Source of the DNA: DALYLB01 sp033763135
GTDB lineage: Bacteria; Acidobacteriota; Blastocatellia; RBC074
NCBI GenBank assembly: GCA_033763135.1
Contig: JANRKY010000005.1
Coordinates: forward strand, 1-7,506
Direction: 5' to 3'
Length of the DNA: 7,506 nucleotides
Positions 1 to 6,912 of this stretch are shown here, piece by piece; the first letter of the stretch is position 1, and the number at the start of each line of letters is the position of its first letter. Both the position numbers and the translations under genes were made by a program. The notes under the pieces were generated by a model. That model was not told where the DNA came from and did not search any database. It saw only the letters and a list, made by a program, of their open reading frames with translations.

Positions 1-117
1 GCGAAACGAATTCTGATCGACACCGCCATCCGCATCGACAGCGTCTCCGTCGACCGGCAGGGATGGGGAATCATCATCCCCGGCCGCGCGGTGGATCGCA
101 CGGTGCGCACGAAATGA
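1..117 (+). CDS. 3' end of an unrecognised protein-coding gene (partial)
   Basis: The first frame is open from base 1 to a TGA at 115-117 and encodes the last 38 residues of a protein whose start lies outside the window. The codons are mostly C- or G-ending (GAC, ACC, GCC, ATC, CGC, GTC), as in the real genes downstream, which is the main reason to call it coding. The peptide alternates hydrophobic and charged residues, has a central GWGIIIP segment and ends basic (RTVRTK); this looks like a few beta strands and a basic tail. I do not recognise a family. The stop lies only 5 bases before the palindromic repeat at 123, and the repeat copy at the other end of the window also begins shortly after a stop codon. 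The fragment is too short for a functional call. Confidence 0.6.
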   Translation, partial: AKRILIDTAIRIDSVSVDRQGWGIIIPGRAVDRTVRTK

Positions 118-122
118 CGACG

Positions 123-286
123 GGCCTTGATCATCGAGACGGCCACGATGGGGCGGGAGATCGGCCACAGAGCCGCAGAGGCGCGGAGAAGGCCGGATAA
201 CCAGGGTCTTCTCCGCTCTCGGCTCTGTGCCTCCGTGGCTCTGTGGCAACCTGAAATTCATTATGGCCGAAACGATGATCAAGGCC
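123..286. repeat. Palindromic intergenic repeat, complete copy (copy 1)
   Basis: This is an imperfect inverted repeat of about 164 bases filling the gap between the partial gene and the NYN gene. The outermost 14 bases (123-136, GGCCTTGATCATCG) are perfectly complementary to 273-286. A further 6 pairs form between 140-145 and 264-269. Inside, 164-174 (GCCACAGAGCC) pairs with 237-247, and 183-191 (GCGGAGAAG) pairs with 208-216, leaving a loop at 192-207. The regions between these blocks pair poorly. The first ~53 bases recur in the same orientation at 7333-7386, so this is a dispersed family rather than a one-off hairpin. No coding frame or transposase is visible. The element ends 18 bases before the next start codon, so it could influence transcription or mRNA ends there, but that is not shown by sequence alone. 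Confidence 0.85.
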
Positions 287-304
287 TGAACCGGACTTCG
301 ATTT

Positions 305-796
305 ATGTATCTGATCGACGGCAACAATGTGATTGGCGGACGCGTCGGCTGGCATCGCGACAAGGAAGGCGCGCGCCTGCGGCTCATTCGCGAGCTCGCC
401 GTCTTTGTCCGGGTGCGAAAGATCCGCCTGACCGTCGTCTTCGACGGAGCCCCGGATCCCGCCTTCCCCGAGGGCGCGAGCCATCGCGGCGTCCGCATCC
501 TCTATGCCCGCAAGGGCTCCGACGCCGACACCCGCATCATCGAGATGGTCGAGGCCGAACGAAATCGCAAGAACCTCGTCGTCATCACCTCCGATGGACG
601 CCTCCTGGCCCGCGTCCGCGTCTGCGGCGTCCGCGTTCTTCGCGCCGGCGAATTCCGCCGCCTTCTCGACGAAACCCTCGCCGACGCCCCCGCCCGCGCC
701 AACCCCGAAGAACCCGCAGACAACGACATGGACTCATGGATGCGCTATTTCGGCGTCGACCCCGACGAAGAAGACGACGAGCCCTTTCTCGAATAG
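305..796 (+). CDS. NYN domain (YacP-like) predicted endoribonuclease
   Basis: This 163-residue protein matches the NYN/YacP-like family of PIN-fold RNA nucleases. The N-terminal strand carries the signature DGNN at residues 5-8. A second strand carries VVFDG at 44-48, an acidic cluster follows at GSDAD (71-75), and VITSDGRL lies at 93-100. The aspartates D5, D73/D75 and D97 are the expected metal-binding acidic residues of the fold. The last ~18 residues are strongly acidic (DPDEEDDE), after a SWMRYFG segment. Bacillus subtilis YacP (Rae1) is a ribosome-associated mRNA endonuclease; a similar cytoplasmic RNA-cleaving role is plausible here, but the target is unknown. The start is well constrained: an in-frame TGA lies at 287-289 and no other ATG intervenes. 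There is no strong Shine-Dalgarno; the best is a weak GGA at 293-295. The gene is probably monocistronic, since the next gene has its own promoter. Confidence 0.9.
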   Translation: MYLIDGNNVIGGRVGWHRDKEGARLRLIRELAVFVRVRKIRLTVVFDGAPDPAFPEGASHRGVRILYARKGSDADTRIIEMVEAERNRKNLVVITSDGRLLARVRVCGVRVLRAGEFRRLLDETLADAPARANPEEPADNDMDSWMRYFGVDPDEEDDEPFLE

Positions 797-861
797 GAGC
801 CGCGGCGATCTGTCGTCGCACACCGGCAGCCCCTGTCCTTCCCCGACCGACACGCCGCCGA

Positions 862-889
862 TTGACTCACCCTGAATAATCGGCATAAT
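862..889 (+). promoter_or_regulatory. Sigma-70-type promoter for the penicillin-binding protein gene
   Basis: TTGACT at 862-867 is one base from the -35 consensus. It is followed after 16 bases by CATAAT at 884-889, one base from the -10 consensus. Both lie in an AT-richer patch within otherwise GC-rich sequence. Transcription would begin near 896, giving a leader of about 40 bases before the ATG at 935. This suggests the PBP gene is transcribed separately from the NYN gene. Called from consensus match only. Confidence 0.6.
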
Positions 890-923
890 TCGATCTGACC
901 TGTGCGTCCCCATTGAATGGATC

Positions 924-928
924 GAGGA
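924..928 (+). promoter_or_regulatory. Ribosome binding site that selects the PBP start at 935
   Basis: GAGGA at 924-928 sits 6 bases before ATG 935. An earlier in-frame ATG at 917 has no comparable site upstream (its leader reads GTCCCCATTGA), and the GAGGA would fall inside that longer version. The ATG at 935 is therefore preferred. Confidence 0.7.
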
Positions 929-934
929 ATACTC

Positions 935-3900
935 ATGGCCAGAGCAGAATATCGCAATTACACCTGGCGGCAAGCCCCATTTCGCAGAGCCTATTATCAC
1001 GCGACATCGAGATACATACTGGCTCCCGCGATCATCCTTGTGCTGATCGCGATCGGGGTCCTTTTCTATTACTACAGCCGCTATAGCGCAGTGATCGACG
1101 ATGGATTAAAGGGCGGCACGTTCGTCCGATCCTCGGGAATCTATGCCGCGCCGCTGACCTTGCGGGAGGGCGTGGGCATCAGCAAGGCGCGGTTGCTGTC
1201 GCATCTGCAGAATGTCGGATATGTATCGAACGCCACCCTGGAGCAGCAGGGGAACGAGAAGAAGGGACGATATGTCGATCGCGGCGCGGTGCTGGAGATC
1301 TATCCCGGCCCGGATGCGACGATCGACGGCGCGAAAGCCTTCGACAGCCTGCGCGTGACCTTCAATCGCAACGGCGACACGGTGCAGTCGATCGCGGATC
1401 TGGAGAACGGTCAGCGGCTGGATCGGTCGCAGCTCGAACCCGAGCTGATCTCGTCGGTCGTCAACGAGGAGCGCGAAAAGCGAAAGATCATCGATTTCAA
1501 GGATCTGCCGCAATCGCTCGTGGACGCGATCACGGCGGTCGAGGACCGGGCCTTCTTCGATCACAGCGGCATCAACTGGCGCGGCGTGTTGCGCGCGCTC
1601 TTTCGAGACTATCAGGCGGGCGAATTGAAGGAGGGCGGCAGCTCGATCACCCAGCAGCTCGTCAAGGACTTCTTCCTCACGCCGGAGCGCTCCTGGACGC
1701 GAAAGCTCTCGGAAGCGTACATGTCGATCATCCTGGAACAGCGGCTGACCAAGCAGGAGATCATGGCCATGTACTGCAACCAGATCTATCTGGGACAGCG
1801 CGGCGGATTTTCTCTCAACGGCTTTGGCGAAGCCGCGCGGGCCTATTTCGGAAAAGACATCTCGCATCTGGAATTGCACGAATCGGCGCTGCTCGCGGGA
1901 ATCATCCGCAGCCCGAACTATTATTCGCCCTATTCGCATGAAGATCGCGCGCGGGACCGGCGCAACAAGGTGCTCGACATCATGGTGGAGGCCGACCGGA
2001 TCACCCGGGATCAGGCGGAGGTCGCGCGAAGGCGGCCGCTCGGAATCACCAGCGGGCGCGGCGGGCTGGATTCATCGGATGCGCCCTATTTCATCGACTA
2101 CCTGACGCGGCAACTGGAGCGGCAGGAGATCGATCTGGGCATGCTCCGGACGATGCGCATCTATTCGACGATCGATCTGGATCTGCAGACCGCGGCGTAT
2201 GAGGCCGTGCGGAAGAACATGGCCGAAGTGGACCGGATGCTCGCGAAGCGGCGCGGCGGCACGGCGGGGCTGCAGGCGGCGCTCGTGGCCATGAATCCGA
2301 AGACGGGCGAGATTCTCGCGATGGTCGGCGGGCGCGATTACGCGCGGAGCCAGCTCAATCGCGCGACCGAGGCCAAACGCCAGCCGGGATCGATCTTCAA
2401 ACCGTTCGTCTATGCGGCGGCGCTCGCGAGCGGCGCGGACGAGAACAACGTCCCGATCACGCCGGCGACGACCTTCATGGACGAACCGCGCACATTCGAG
2501 ACGCTGGATGGGCGCGGATACAGCCCCGGAAATTTCGGCGACAAGTACGAGATGCGCGCGCTGACGCTGCGCGATGCGCTGGTCAACTCCAAGAACGTCA
2601 TCTCGGTCGCGCTGGCCGAGCGGATCGGCTTCTCTCCCGTGCAGCAATTGTGCGAACGCGCGGGCCTGACAAGGGTTCCCGCCGTGCAGTCGATGGCGCT
2701 CGGCGTGGGCGAGGCGACGCCGCTGCAGATGGCGTCGGCCTACACGGCCTTTGCCAATGGCGGCCGCCGGGTCCTGCCCATCTCGATCAAACGGGTGACG
2801 AACAAGGAAGGAAGCTCGCGCCTCACGCAATCGACCGAGACGCGCGAGGTGATGTCGCCCCAGGTCGCTTTTGTGATGACCTCGATGATGCAGGATGTGC
2901 TCGACCGAGGGACCGGCACGCGGGTCCGGCAGATGGGCTTCTCCGCAACGGCCGCGGGCAAGACCGGCACCTCGCGGGACGGCTGGTTTGCGGGCTATAC
3001 GCCCAATCTCGTCTGCGTGGTCTGGGTGGGCTTCGACGACAACGCCGATCTGGGACTGACCGGCGGCGCGACGGCCGCGCCGATCTGGACAGACTTCATG
3101 AAATCCGCCCTGCGGGTGCGCCCGGAACTTGGCGGCGATTTCCAGGACCCGGGCGGAATCGTCTCGTATGAGATCGACCCGACGACGGGCGAAATCGCGT
3201 CGGGCGCGCCCAACACGCGACGCGAACTCTTCATCGAGGGCACCGGTCCCGGCGACGGAACGCCGCTGCCGCTCCCCGATCGGCAGAGCGAACCGCTGCC
3301 CGACGGCGAACCGAAAGACCCGGAACGCCCCGCCGCCGCCGATCCCGCCGAATCGAAAGAGACGCGCCCGAGAACGAGCAATGAACCCCGCATCGCCGGC
3401 ATCGACACCGATCTGATCCCGCTGCCGCCCGGCGCCCAGGTGGGCGGCGGCGGCGCGCGAACGGCCGAGGCCGCGCCCGCGCCGAAATCGCGATCCTTCT
3501 TCGGCCGCCTCAAGGACTTCTTCACGCCCGACACCGAAGCCTCCGCCGAAGCGACGCCCCCGACGCGGGTCGCCTCGAACGAAGGCGCGACCGAGCGCCC
3601 CCGCGCAACGCCGCGCCCGCGCCCCACTGCGCCGCCCGCCGCCTATTCGGGCTTCGGCGGCGCCATCGCGCAGGCCACGCCGCGCCTCGCCGCGCCGGCG
3701 CCCACCTTCACCCGCGAACGCGAACCGGAGCGCGAGCGCGACGCGAAGACCGCGAAACCCGCGCCCCAGACGCGCCCCAAACCCACGCCCACGCCGCGGC
3801 TGCCCGTGGCCACCCGTCCGCGACGGGTCATCGAAGAGGATCCCAAAACCGCGCGCCCCGACGGAAGCAAGGGCAAGTTCGGCAAAAACCAGCCGCCCGT

Positions 3901-4303
3901 CCCGGCCAATACCCGAACCAGCAGCGCCAAGCCGGTCGAAAAGAAGACCGACGATCGACGCGGCCTGACCGCGGCGCCGGCATCGCGCGGGCTCAAAAAG
4001 CCCGCGCCCACGCCCACGCCGCGCGTCATCGCCCGGGCGACGCCCACGCCGCGTCCCGTCCCGCGCGCGACGCCGCCCCCCGTTCGCCCAACGCCGACGC
4101 CCGCGCCCGCGCCTGTCATCCAGCAGGCGCCGCCGCCCCCCGTCAGCACGCCCAAGGGCGACGGAACGTTCACCGTCGAGATCTGTTCCGACACGGGACT
4201 CCTCGCCGTCAAGGGCATCTGCACGAACACCTATCGGAAACGCTTCAACGCCGCCAACGTCCCCACCAAACGATGCAGCGCCGCGCTTCACGATAAACAT
4301 TGA
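935..4303 (+). CDS. Class A penicillin-binding protein (PBP1b-type, bifunctional) with very long proline-rich tail
   Basis: This 1122-residue peptidoglycan synthase polymerises lipid II and cross-links stem peptides on the outer face of the cytoplasmic membrane. Residues 1-26 are cytoplasmic and basic, and 27-47 form one transmembrane anchor. Residues ~60-130 (IYAAPLTL, then LLSHLQNVGY) resemble the UB2H-type region of PBP1b enzymes. The GT51 domain shows EDRAFFDH with catalytic Glu203, SSITQQLVK at 236-244, and RKLSE with the second Glu at 260. The transpeptidase domain has the nucleophile Ser486 in SIFK, SKN at 552-554 and KTGT at 676-679. All active-site motifs are intact, so the enzyme should be functional. 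The domain fold ends near residue 742. A ~300-residue Pro/Ala/Arg/Thr-rich, presumably disordered tail follows, with repeated PTPTPR-like units, then a terminal module with Cys1084, Cys1096 and Cys1114. Class A PBPs are often 700-900 residues, so the tail is the odd feature. An alternative start at 917 would add six residues. Confidence 0.96.
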   Translation: MARAEYRNYTWRQAPFRRAYYHATSRYILAPAIILVLIAIGVLFYYYSRYSAVIDDGLKGGTFVRSSGIYAAPLTLREGVGISKARLLSHLQNVGYVSNATLEQQGNEKKGRYVDRGAVLEIYPGPDATIDGAKAFDSLRVTFNRNGDTVQSIADLENGQRLDRSQLEPELISSVVNEEREKRKIIDFKDLPQSLVDAITAVEDRAFFDHSGINWRGVLRALFRDYQAGELKEGGSSITQQLVKDFFLTPERSWTRKLSEAYMSIILEQRLTKQEIMAMYCNQIYLGQRGGFSLNGFGEAARAYFGKDISHLELHESALLAGIIRSPNYYSPYSHEDRARDRRNKVLDIMVEADRITRDQAEVARRRPLGITSGRGGLDSSDAPYFIDYLTRQLERQEIDLGMLRTMRIYSTIDLDLQTAAYEAVRKNMAEVDRMLAKRRGGTAGLQAALVAMNPKTGEILAMVGGRDYARSQLNRATEAKRQPGSIFKPFVYAAALASGADENNVPITPATTFMDEPRTFETLDGRGYSPGNFGDKYEMRALTLRDALVNSKNVISVALAERIGFSPVQQLCERAGLTRVPAVQSMALGVGEATPLQMASAYTAFANGGRRVLPISIKRVTNKEGSSRLTQSTETREVMSPQVAFVMTSMMQDVLDRGTGTRVRQMGFSATAAGKTGTSRDGWFAGYTPNLVCVVWVGFDDNADLGLTGGATAAPIWTDFMKSALRVRPELGGDFQDPGGIVSYEIDPTTGEIASGAPNTRRELFIEGTGPGDGTPLPLPDRQSEPLPDGEPKDPERPAAADPAESKETRPRTSNEPRIAGIDTDLIPLPPGAQVGGGGARTAEAAPAPKSRSFFGRLKDFFTPDTEASAEATPPTRVASNEGATERPRATPRPRPTAPPAAYSGFGGAIAQATPRLAAPAPTFTREREPERERDAKTAKPAPQTRPKPTPTPRLPVATRPRRVIEEDPKTARPDGSKGKFGKNQPPVPANTRTSSAKPVEKKTDDRRGLTAAPASRGLKKPAPTPTPRVIARATPTPRPVPRATPPPVRPTPTPAPAPVIQQAPPPPVSTPKGDGTFTVEICSDTGLLAVKGICTNTYRKRFNAANVPTKRCSAALHDKH
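3782..4053 (+). repeat. Short direct repeats encoding PTPTPR units in the PBP tail
   Basis: A 17-base unit, CCCACGCCCACGCCGCG, occurs identically at 3782-3798 and 4007-4023. A 14-base part of it recurs at 4040-4053. Each encodes PTPR or PTPTPR in frame. Further degenerate proline/threonine codon runs lie on both sides, to about 4130. The pattern fits low-complexity growth of a disordered linker by slippage or short duplications. The length of this tail is likely to vary between strains, which is inference. Confidence 0.7.
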
Positions 4304-4432
4304 TTCCTGCCCGCCGCCGCTGTACCTCCCGCCGCATCTTCGCTATCCTTCCGCCTTCATACAAACACAAACAATCGATTCCGGGGAAACGGGATGGCAT
4401 GCGCCGCCTCCTCGTCCCCTCCATCTCATTCC

Positions 4433-4440
4433 GGAAGGAA
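4433..4440 (+). promoter_or_regulatory. Ribosome binding site that selects the diheme gene start at 4448
   Basis: GGAAGGAA at 4433-4440 contains AGGA ending 8 bases before ATG 4448, a near-ideal Shine-Dalgarno. An in-frame ATG at 4394 also has a GGGGA upstream (4383-4387), but the 18 extra residues it adds are Ser/Pro-rich and would push the hydrophobic export segment away from the N terminus. The start at 4448 is preferred. Confidence 0.7.
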
Positions 4441-4447
4441 ACCGATC

Positions 4448-6748
4448 ATGAACGACTCGCCCGCCCTTCGCTCGCGCAACCTGCGACGCATCCTGATGCT
4501 GGTCATCAGTCTGCTCGTGTTGATCACCGGATCGATTCTGACGCTGGGATGGATTCCCTTCACGCCGGACATTCCGCCGGCCGGCCTGACGAACGGCAAT
4601 CCGGGCGGCGGCGGGATGCGCAGCCCCTTCCCCGGAATGAAGCTGCGCGACGCCAACCCGACCACGCCCGAACGCGCGGAACTCGGCCGGCTGCTCTTCT
4701 TCGATCCGCTCCTCTCGGGCAACAACGAACAGTCCTGCGCCACCTGCCATCATCCCGATCTCGGCTTCAGCGACGGCCGCGGACAATCGATGGGCTTCGG
4801 CGGCACGGGCCTCGGCTTTGACCGCAAGGGCGGCGCCCTCGTCCGCCGCGGTGCCCCGACGATCTGGAACGCCGCTTTCAACCACAAACAGTTCTGGGAC
4901 GGCCGCGCCGAAGACCTCGAAGACCAGGCCCGCTTTCCCATCACCGCCGCCGACGAGATGAACCAGAAACCCGAAGAGCTGGTCGAGGAACTGAAGAAGA
5001 TCCCCGAATACGTCGCCCTCTTCGATCGCGCCTTCGGCGGCGCGGGCGGCAGCGCCGTCACCTTCGACAATGTGACGAACGCCGTCGCCGCCTTCGAACG
5101 CACGCTCGTCAGCAACAATTCGGCCTTCGACCGCTACGCCGCCGGCGACGCGAACGCGCTCACCGCCGAACAGCGCCGCGGCATGTCCCTCTTCCGCTCG
5201 CTCAAGACGCGCTGCTTCGAATGCCACGGCTTCCCGACCTTCGCCAACCCCGATTTCAAGGTCATCGGCGTCCCCGATCTGCCCGGGCAAGCCGAAGACA
5301 CGGGCCGCGCCGAGGTCGTCCGGGAAGACAACTACAAGCACGCCTTCAAGGTGCCCACGCTGCGCAACGTCGCGCTGACCGCGCCCTATATGCACAACGG
5401 CCGCTTCCAGACCCTCGAAGAGGTCATCGACTTCTACGCCAACGGCGCGGGCCACGGCGTAGGCATGAAGCTGCCCAACATCGACGACAAGATCCGCCGC
5501 TTCACGCTCCGGCCGCAGGAACGGCGCGACCTGATCGCCTTTCTGCACGCGCTGACCGACGAATCGCGCAAGCCGGCCTTCCCCGAGAAGGTTCCCTCGG
5601 GACTGCCCGTCGTTCCGCATCTGACGCCCGCGCTCAAGGCCACCGCGCAGTCCATCGCCGCGACGCCGGCCGCCGCGCCCAACGCCCCGAAACGCGCGCC
5701 GACCAAATGGACCGTCAATCCCGGCGAATCGATCCAGGCCGCGCTCGACCGCACCATCGCCGGCGATGCGATCGAGATCCGCCCCGGAACCTATGCCGAG
5801 ACCCTGCTCATCGACGTCGACAACATCACGATCCGCGGCCTGTCCGAAAACGGCCAGCGCCCGATTCTCGACGGCAAAAACGAACTGACCGACGCCGTCA
5901 TCACCTCGAGCCACAACTTCACGATCGAGAACCTCGTCGTCCGAAACTACGTCAACAACGGCATCACCGTCCACGGCGGCATCAACGCCACGTTCCGCAA
6001 TCTGTACATCGAGAACACGGGCCTCTACGGCGTCTATCCCGTCGAATCGCGCGGCGTGCTCGTCGAGGGCTGCACCGTGACCGCGATCAAGGACGCGGGC
6101 ATCTATGTCGGCCAGTCGCGCGACATCATCGTCCGCAACAACGAATGTCATCACAACGTCGCCGGCATCGAGATCGAGAACTGCGTCAACTCGCTCGTCG
6201 AGAACAACCATCTGCATGACAACACGGCCGGCATGCTCGTCTTCCTGCTGCCGAACAATCCCTCCAAGGTCGGCAGCGATCACGCCGTGCGCAACAATCG
6301 CATCCTCGACAACAACCTCGCCAACTTCGGCGACCCGACCGCCATCGTCGGCAAACTGATCCCCGGCACCGGCCTGCTCATCATGGCCGCCGATCGCACC
6401 GAGGTCTCCGGCAACGTCGTCCAGGGGAACGACAGCTTCGGCATCGCCGTCGTCGGCCTCGCCGTCGCCTTCCCCAAGGGCCGCACCTTCGACGTCGGCG
6501 CCATCCCCGAAGCCAACCGCATCCACGGCAACCAGCTCGGCCGGAACGGCCGCAACCCCGGCGGCCTCATCAAGGAGGTCGGCGCCGCAAACTGCGACCT
6601 CTTCTGGGACGGCAGCGGCTGGGACAACTCCTTCGAACAGCCCGGCGCCAAGAGCTTCCCGCGCCTGCTCCCGAGCAACAACTGGCCCGGCCTCGCCCGC
6701 CGCGCCTATACGCGCGGCTTCGCCTGGCTCCGCGATCGCCTGTTGTAA
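4448..6748 (+). CDS. MauG-like diheme cytochrome c peroxidase fused to a parallel beta-helix domain
   Basis: This 766-residue envelope protein begins with a basic segment and one hydrophobic helix (~15-36) without an obvious signal-peptidase site, so it is probably membrane-anchored with the rest in the periplasm. Residues ~65-380 form a diheme domain. Heme motifs are CATCH at 97-101 and CFECH at 256-260, with FWDGRA around Trp150, DEMN with Glu170, and VPTLRNVALTAPYMHNG before Tyr330. Tyr330 occupies the position of the Met ligand of classical peroxidases, and Phe117 that of their distal His, which is the MauG-like pattern. A Pro/Ala linker (~385-420) leads to a right-handed beta-helix (~421-740). 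It starts WTVNPGESIQAAL and includes YGVYPVES, GIYVGQS (551-557), GIEIEN (573-578) and GMLVFLLP (595-602). The beta-helix resembles the uncharacterised 'parallel beta-helix domain-containing protein' family (TIGR03805-like). Family proteins are normally one half or the other, so the fusion is notable. Likely role: H2O2-dependent or electron-transfer oxidation of an unknown substrate. Confidence 0.93.
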   Translation: MNDSPALRSRNLRRILMLVISLLVLITGSILTLGWIPFTPDIPPAGLTNGNPGGGGMRSPFPGMKLRDANPTTPERAELGRLLFFDPLLSGNNEQSCATCHHPDLGFSDGRGQSMGFGGTGLGFDRKGGALVRRGAPTIWNAAFNHKQFWDGRAEDLEDQARFPITAADEMNQKPEELVEELKKIPEYVALFDRAFGGAGGSAVTFDNVTNAVAAFERTLVSNNSAFDRYAAGDANALTAEQRRGMSLFRSLKTRCFECHGFPTFANPDFKVIGVPDLPGQAEDTGRAEVVREDNYKHAFKVPTLRNVALTAPYMHNGRFQTLEEVIDFYANGAGHGVGMKLPNIDDKIRRFTLRPQERRDLIAFLHALTDESRKPAFPEKVPSGLPVVPHLTPALKATAQSIAATPAAAPNAPKRAPTKWTVNPGESIQAALDRTIAGDAIEIRPGTYAETLLIDVDNITIRGLSENGQRPILDGKNELTDAVITSSHNFTIENLVVRNYVNNGITVHGGINATFRNLYIENTGLYGVYPVESRGVLVEGCTVTAIKDAGIYVGQSRDIIVRNNECHHNVAGIEIENCVNSLVENNHLHDNTAGMLVFLLPNNPSKVGSDHAVRNNRILDNNLANFGDPTAIVGKLIPGTGLLIMAADRTEVSGNVVQGNDSFGIAVVGLAVAFPKGRTFDVGAIPEANRIHGNQLGRNGRNPGGLIKEVGAANCDLFWDGSGWDNSFEQPGAKSFPRLLPSNNWPGLARRAYTRGFAWLRDRLL

Positions 6749-6786
6749 CCTACATCAGGCCCAAACCATGGAGACAGAGGGAATGA

Positions 6787-6857
6787 ACCACGGGGAGCAC
6801 GGGGAACACGGGGCCTCGATGATGATTGCTCCCCGTGATTCCCGTGTCCCCCGTGGT
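6787..6857. repeat. G-rich palindromic repeat between diheme gene and small membrane protein
   Basis: The 27-base left arm (6787-6813) and right arm (6831-6857) are complementary at 23 of 27 positions, separated by a 17-base loop. Each arm is itself a triplet of CACGGGGA-like 9-10-base units, so the element combines direct and inverted repetition. It has no T-run after the stem and so does not look like a standard intrinsic terminator, though the hairpin could still attenuate read-through or protect the upstream mRNA end. Its sequence is unrelated to the other palindromes here. An open frame from a TTG within it reads into the next gene, but the better start is downstream. Confidence 0.8.
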
Positions 6858-6912
6858 CGAGATTTCTAGTCCCAATGTTTTCCGGCTCAATGTAGAAAGG
6901 AATCTCCGCGAG

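Noticed and set aside
127..879. 250-codon + strand frame running through the repeat and over the NYN gene
   Set aside because: The product is an Arg/Pro-rich low-complexity string and the frame starts inside the palindromic repeat. The overlapping frame at 305-796 has the NYN signatures.
2072..4300. 742-codon open frame on the - strand opposite the PBP gene
   Set aside because: It is Arg/Gly-rich without motifs, and the + strand has a complete PBP with all active-site residues; the frame is open because stop codons are rare at this GC content.
4304..4447. Gap between PBP and diheme genes searched for a promoter and terminator
   Set aside because: I found no convincing -35/-10 pair and no stem followed by T residues, only the ribosome binding sites. 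A weak CATACA near 4358 was not paired with a credible -35.
4343..6526. 727-codon open frame on the - strand opposite the diheme/beta-helix gene
   Set aside because: Its translation is a repetitive Gly/Val/Asp/Ala/Glu mixture typical of the antisense of a GC-rich gene. It has no recognisable domain, while the + strand frame carries clear heme and beta-helix motifs.
6826..6912. TTG-initiated N-terminal extension of the small membrane protein
   Set aside because: The TTG lies inside the palindrome and has no ribosome binding site. The ATG at 6913 has AAGGA upstream and gives a protein beginning directly with a membrane helix.
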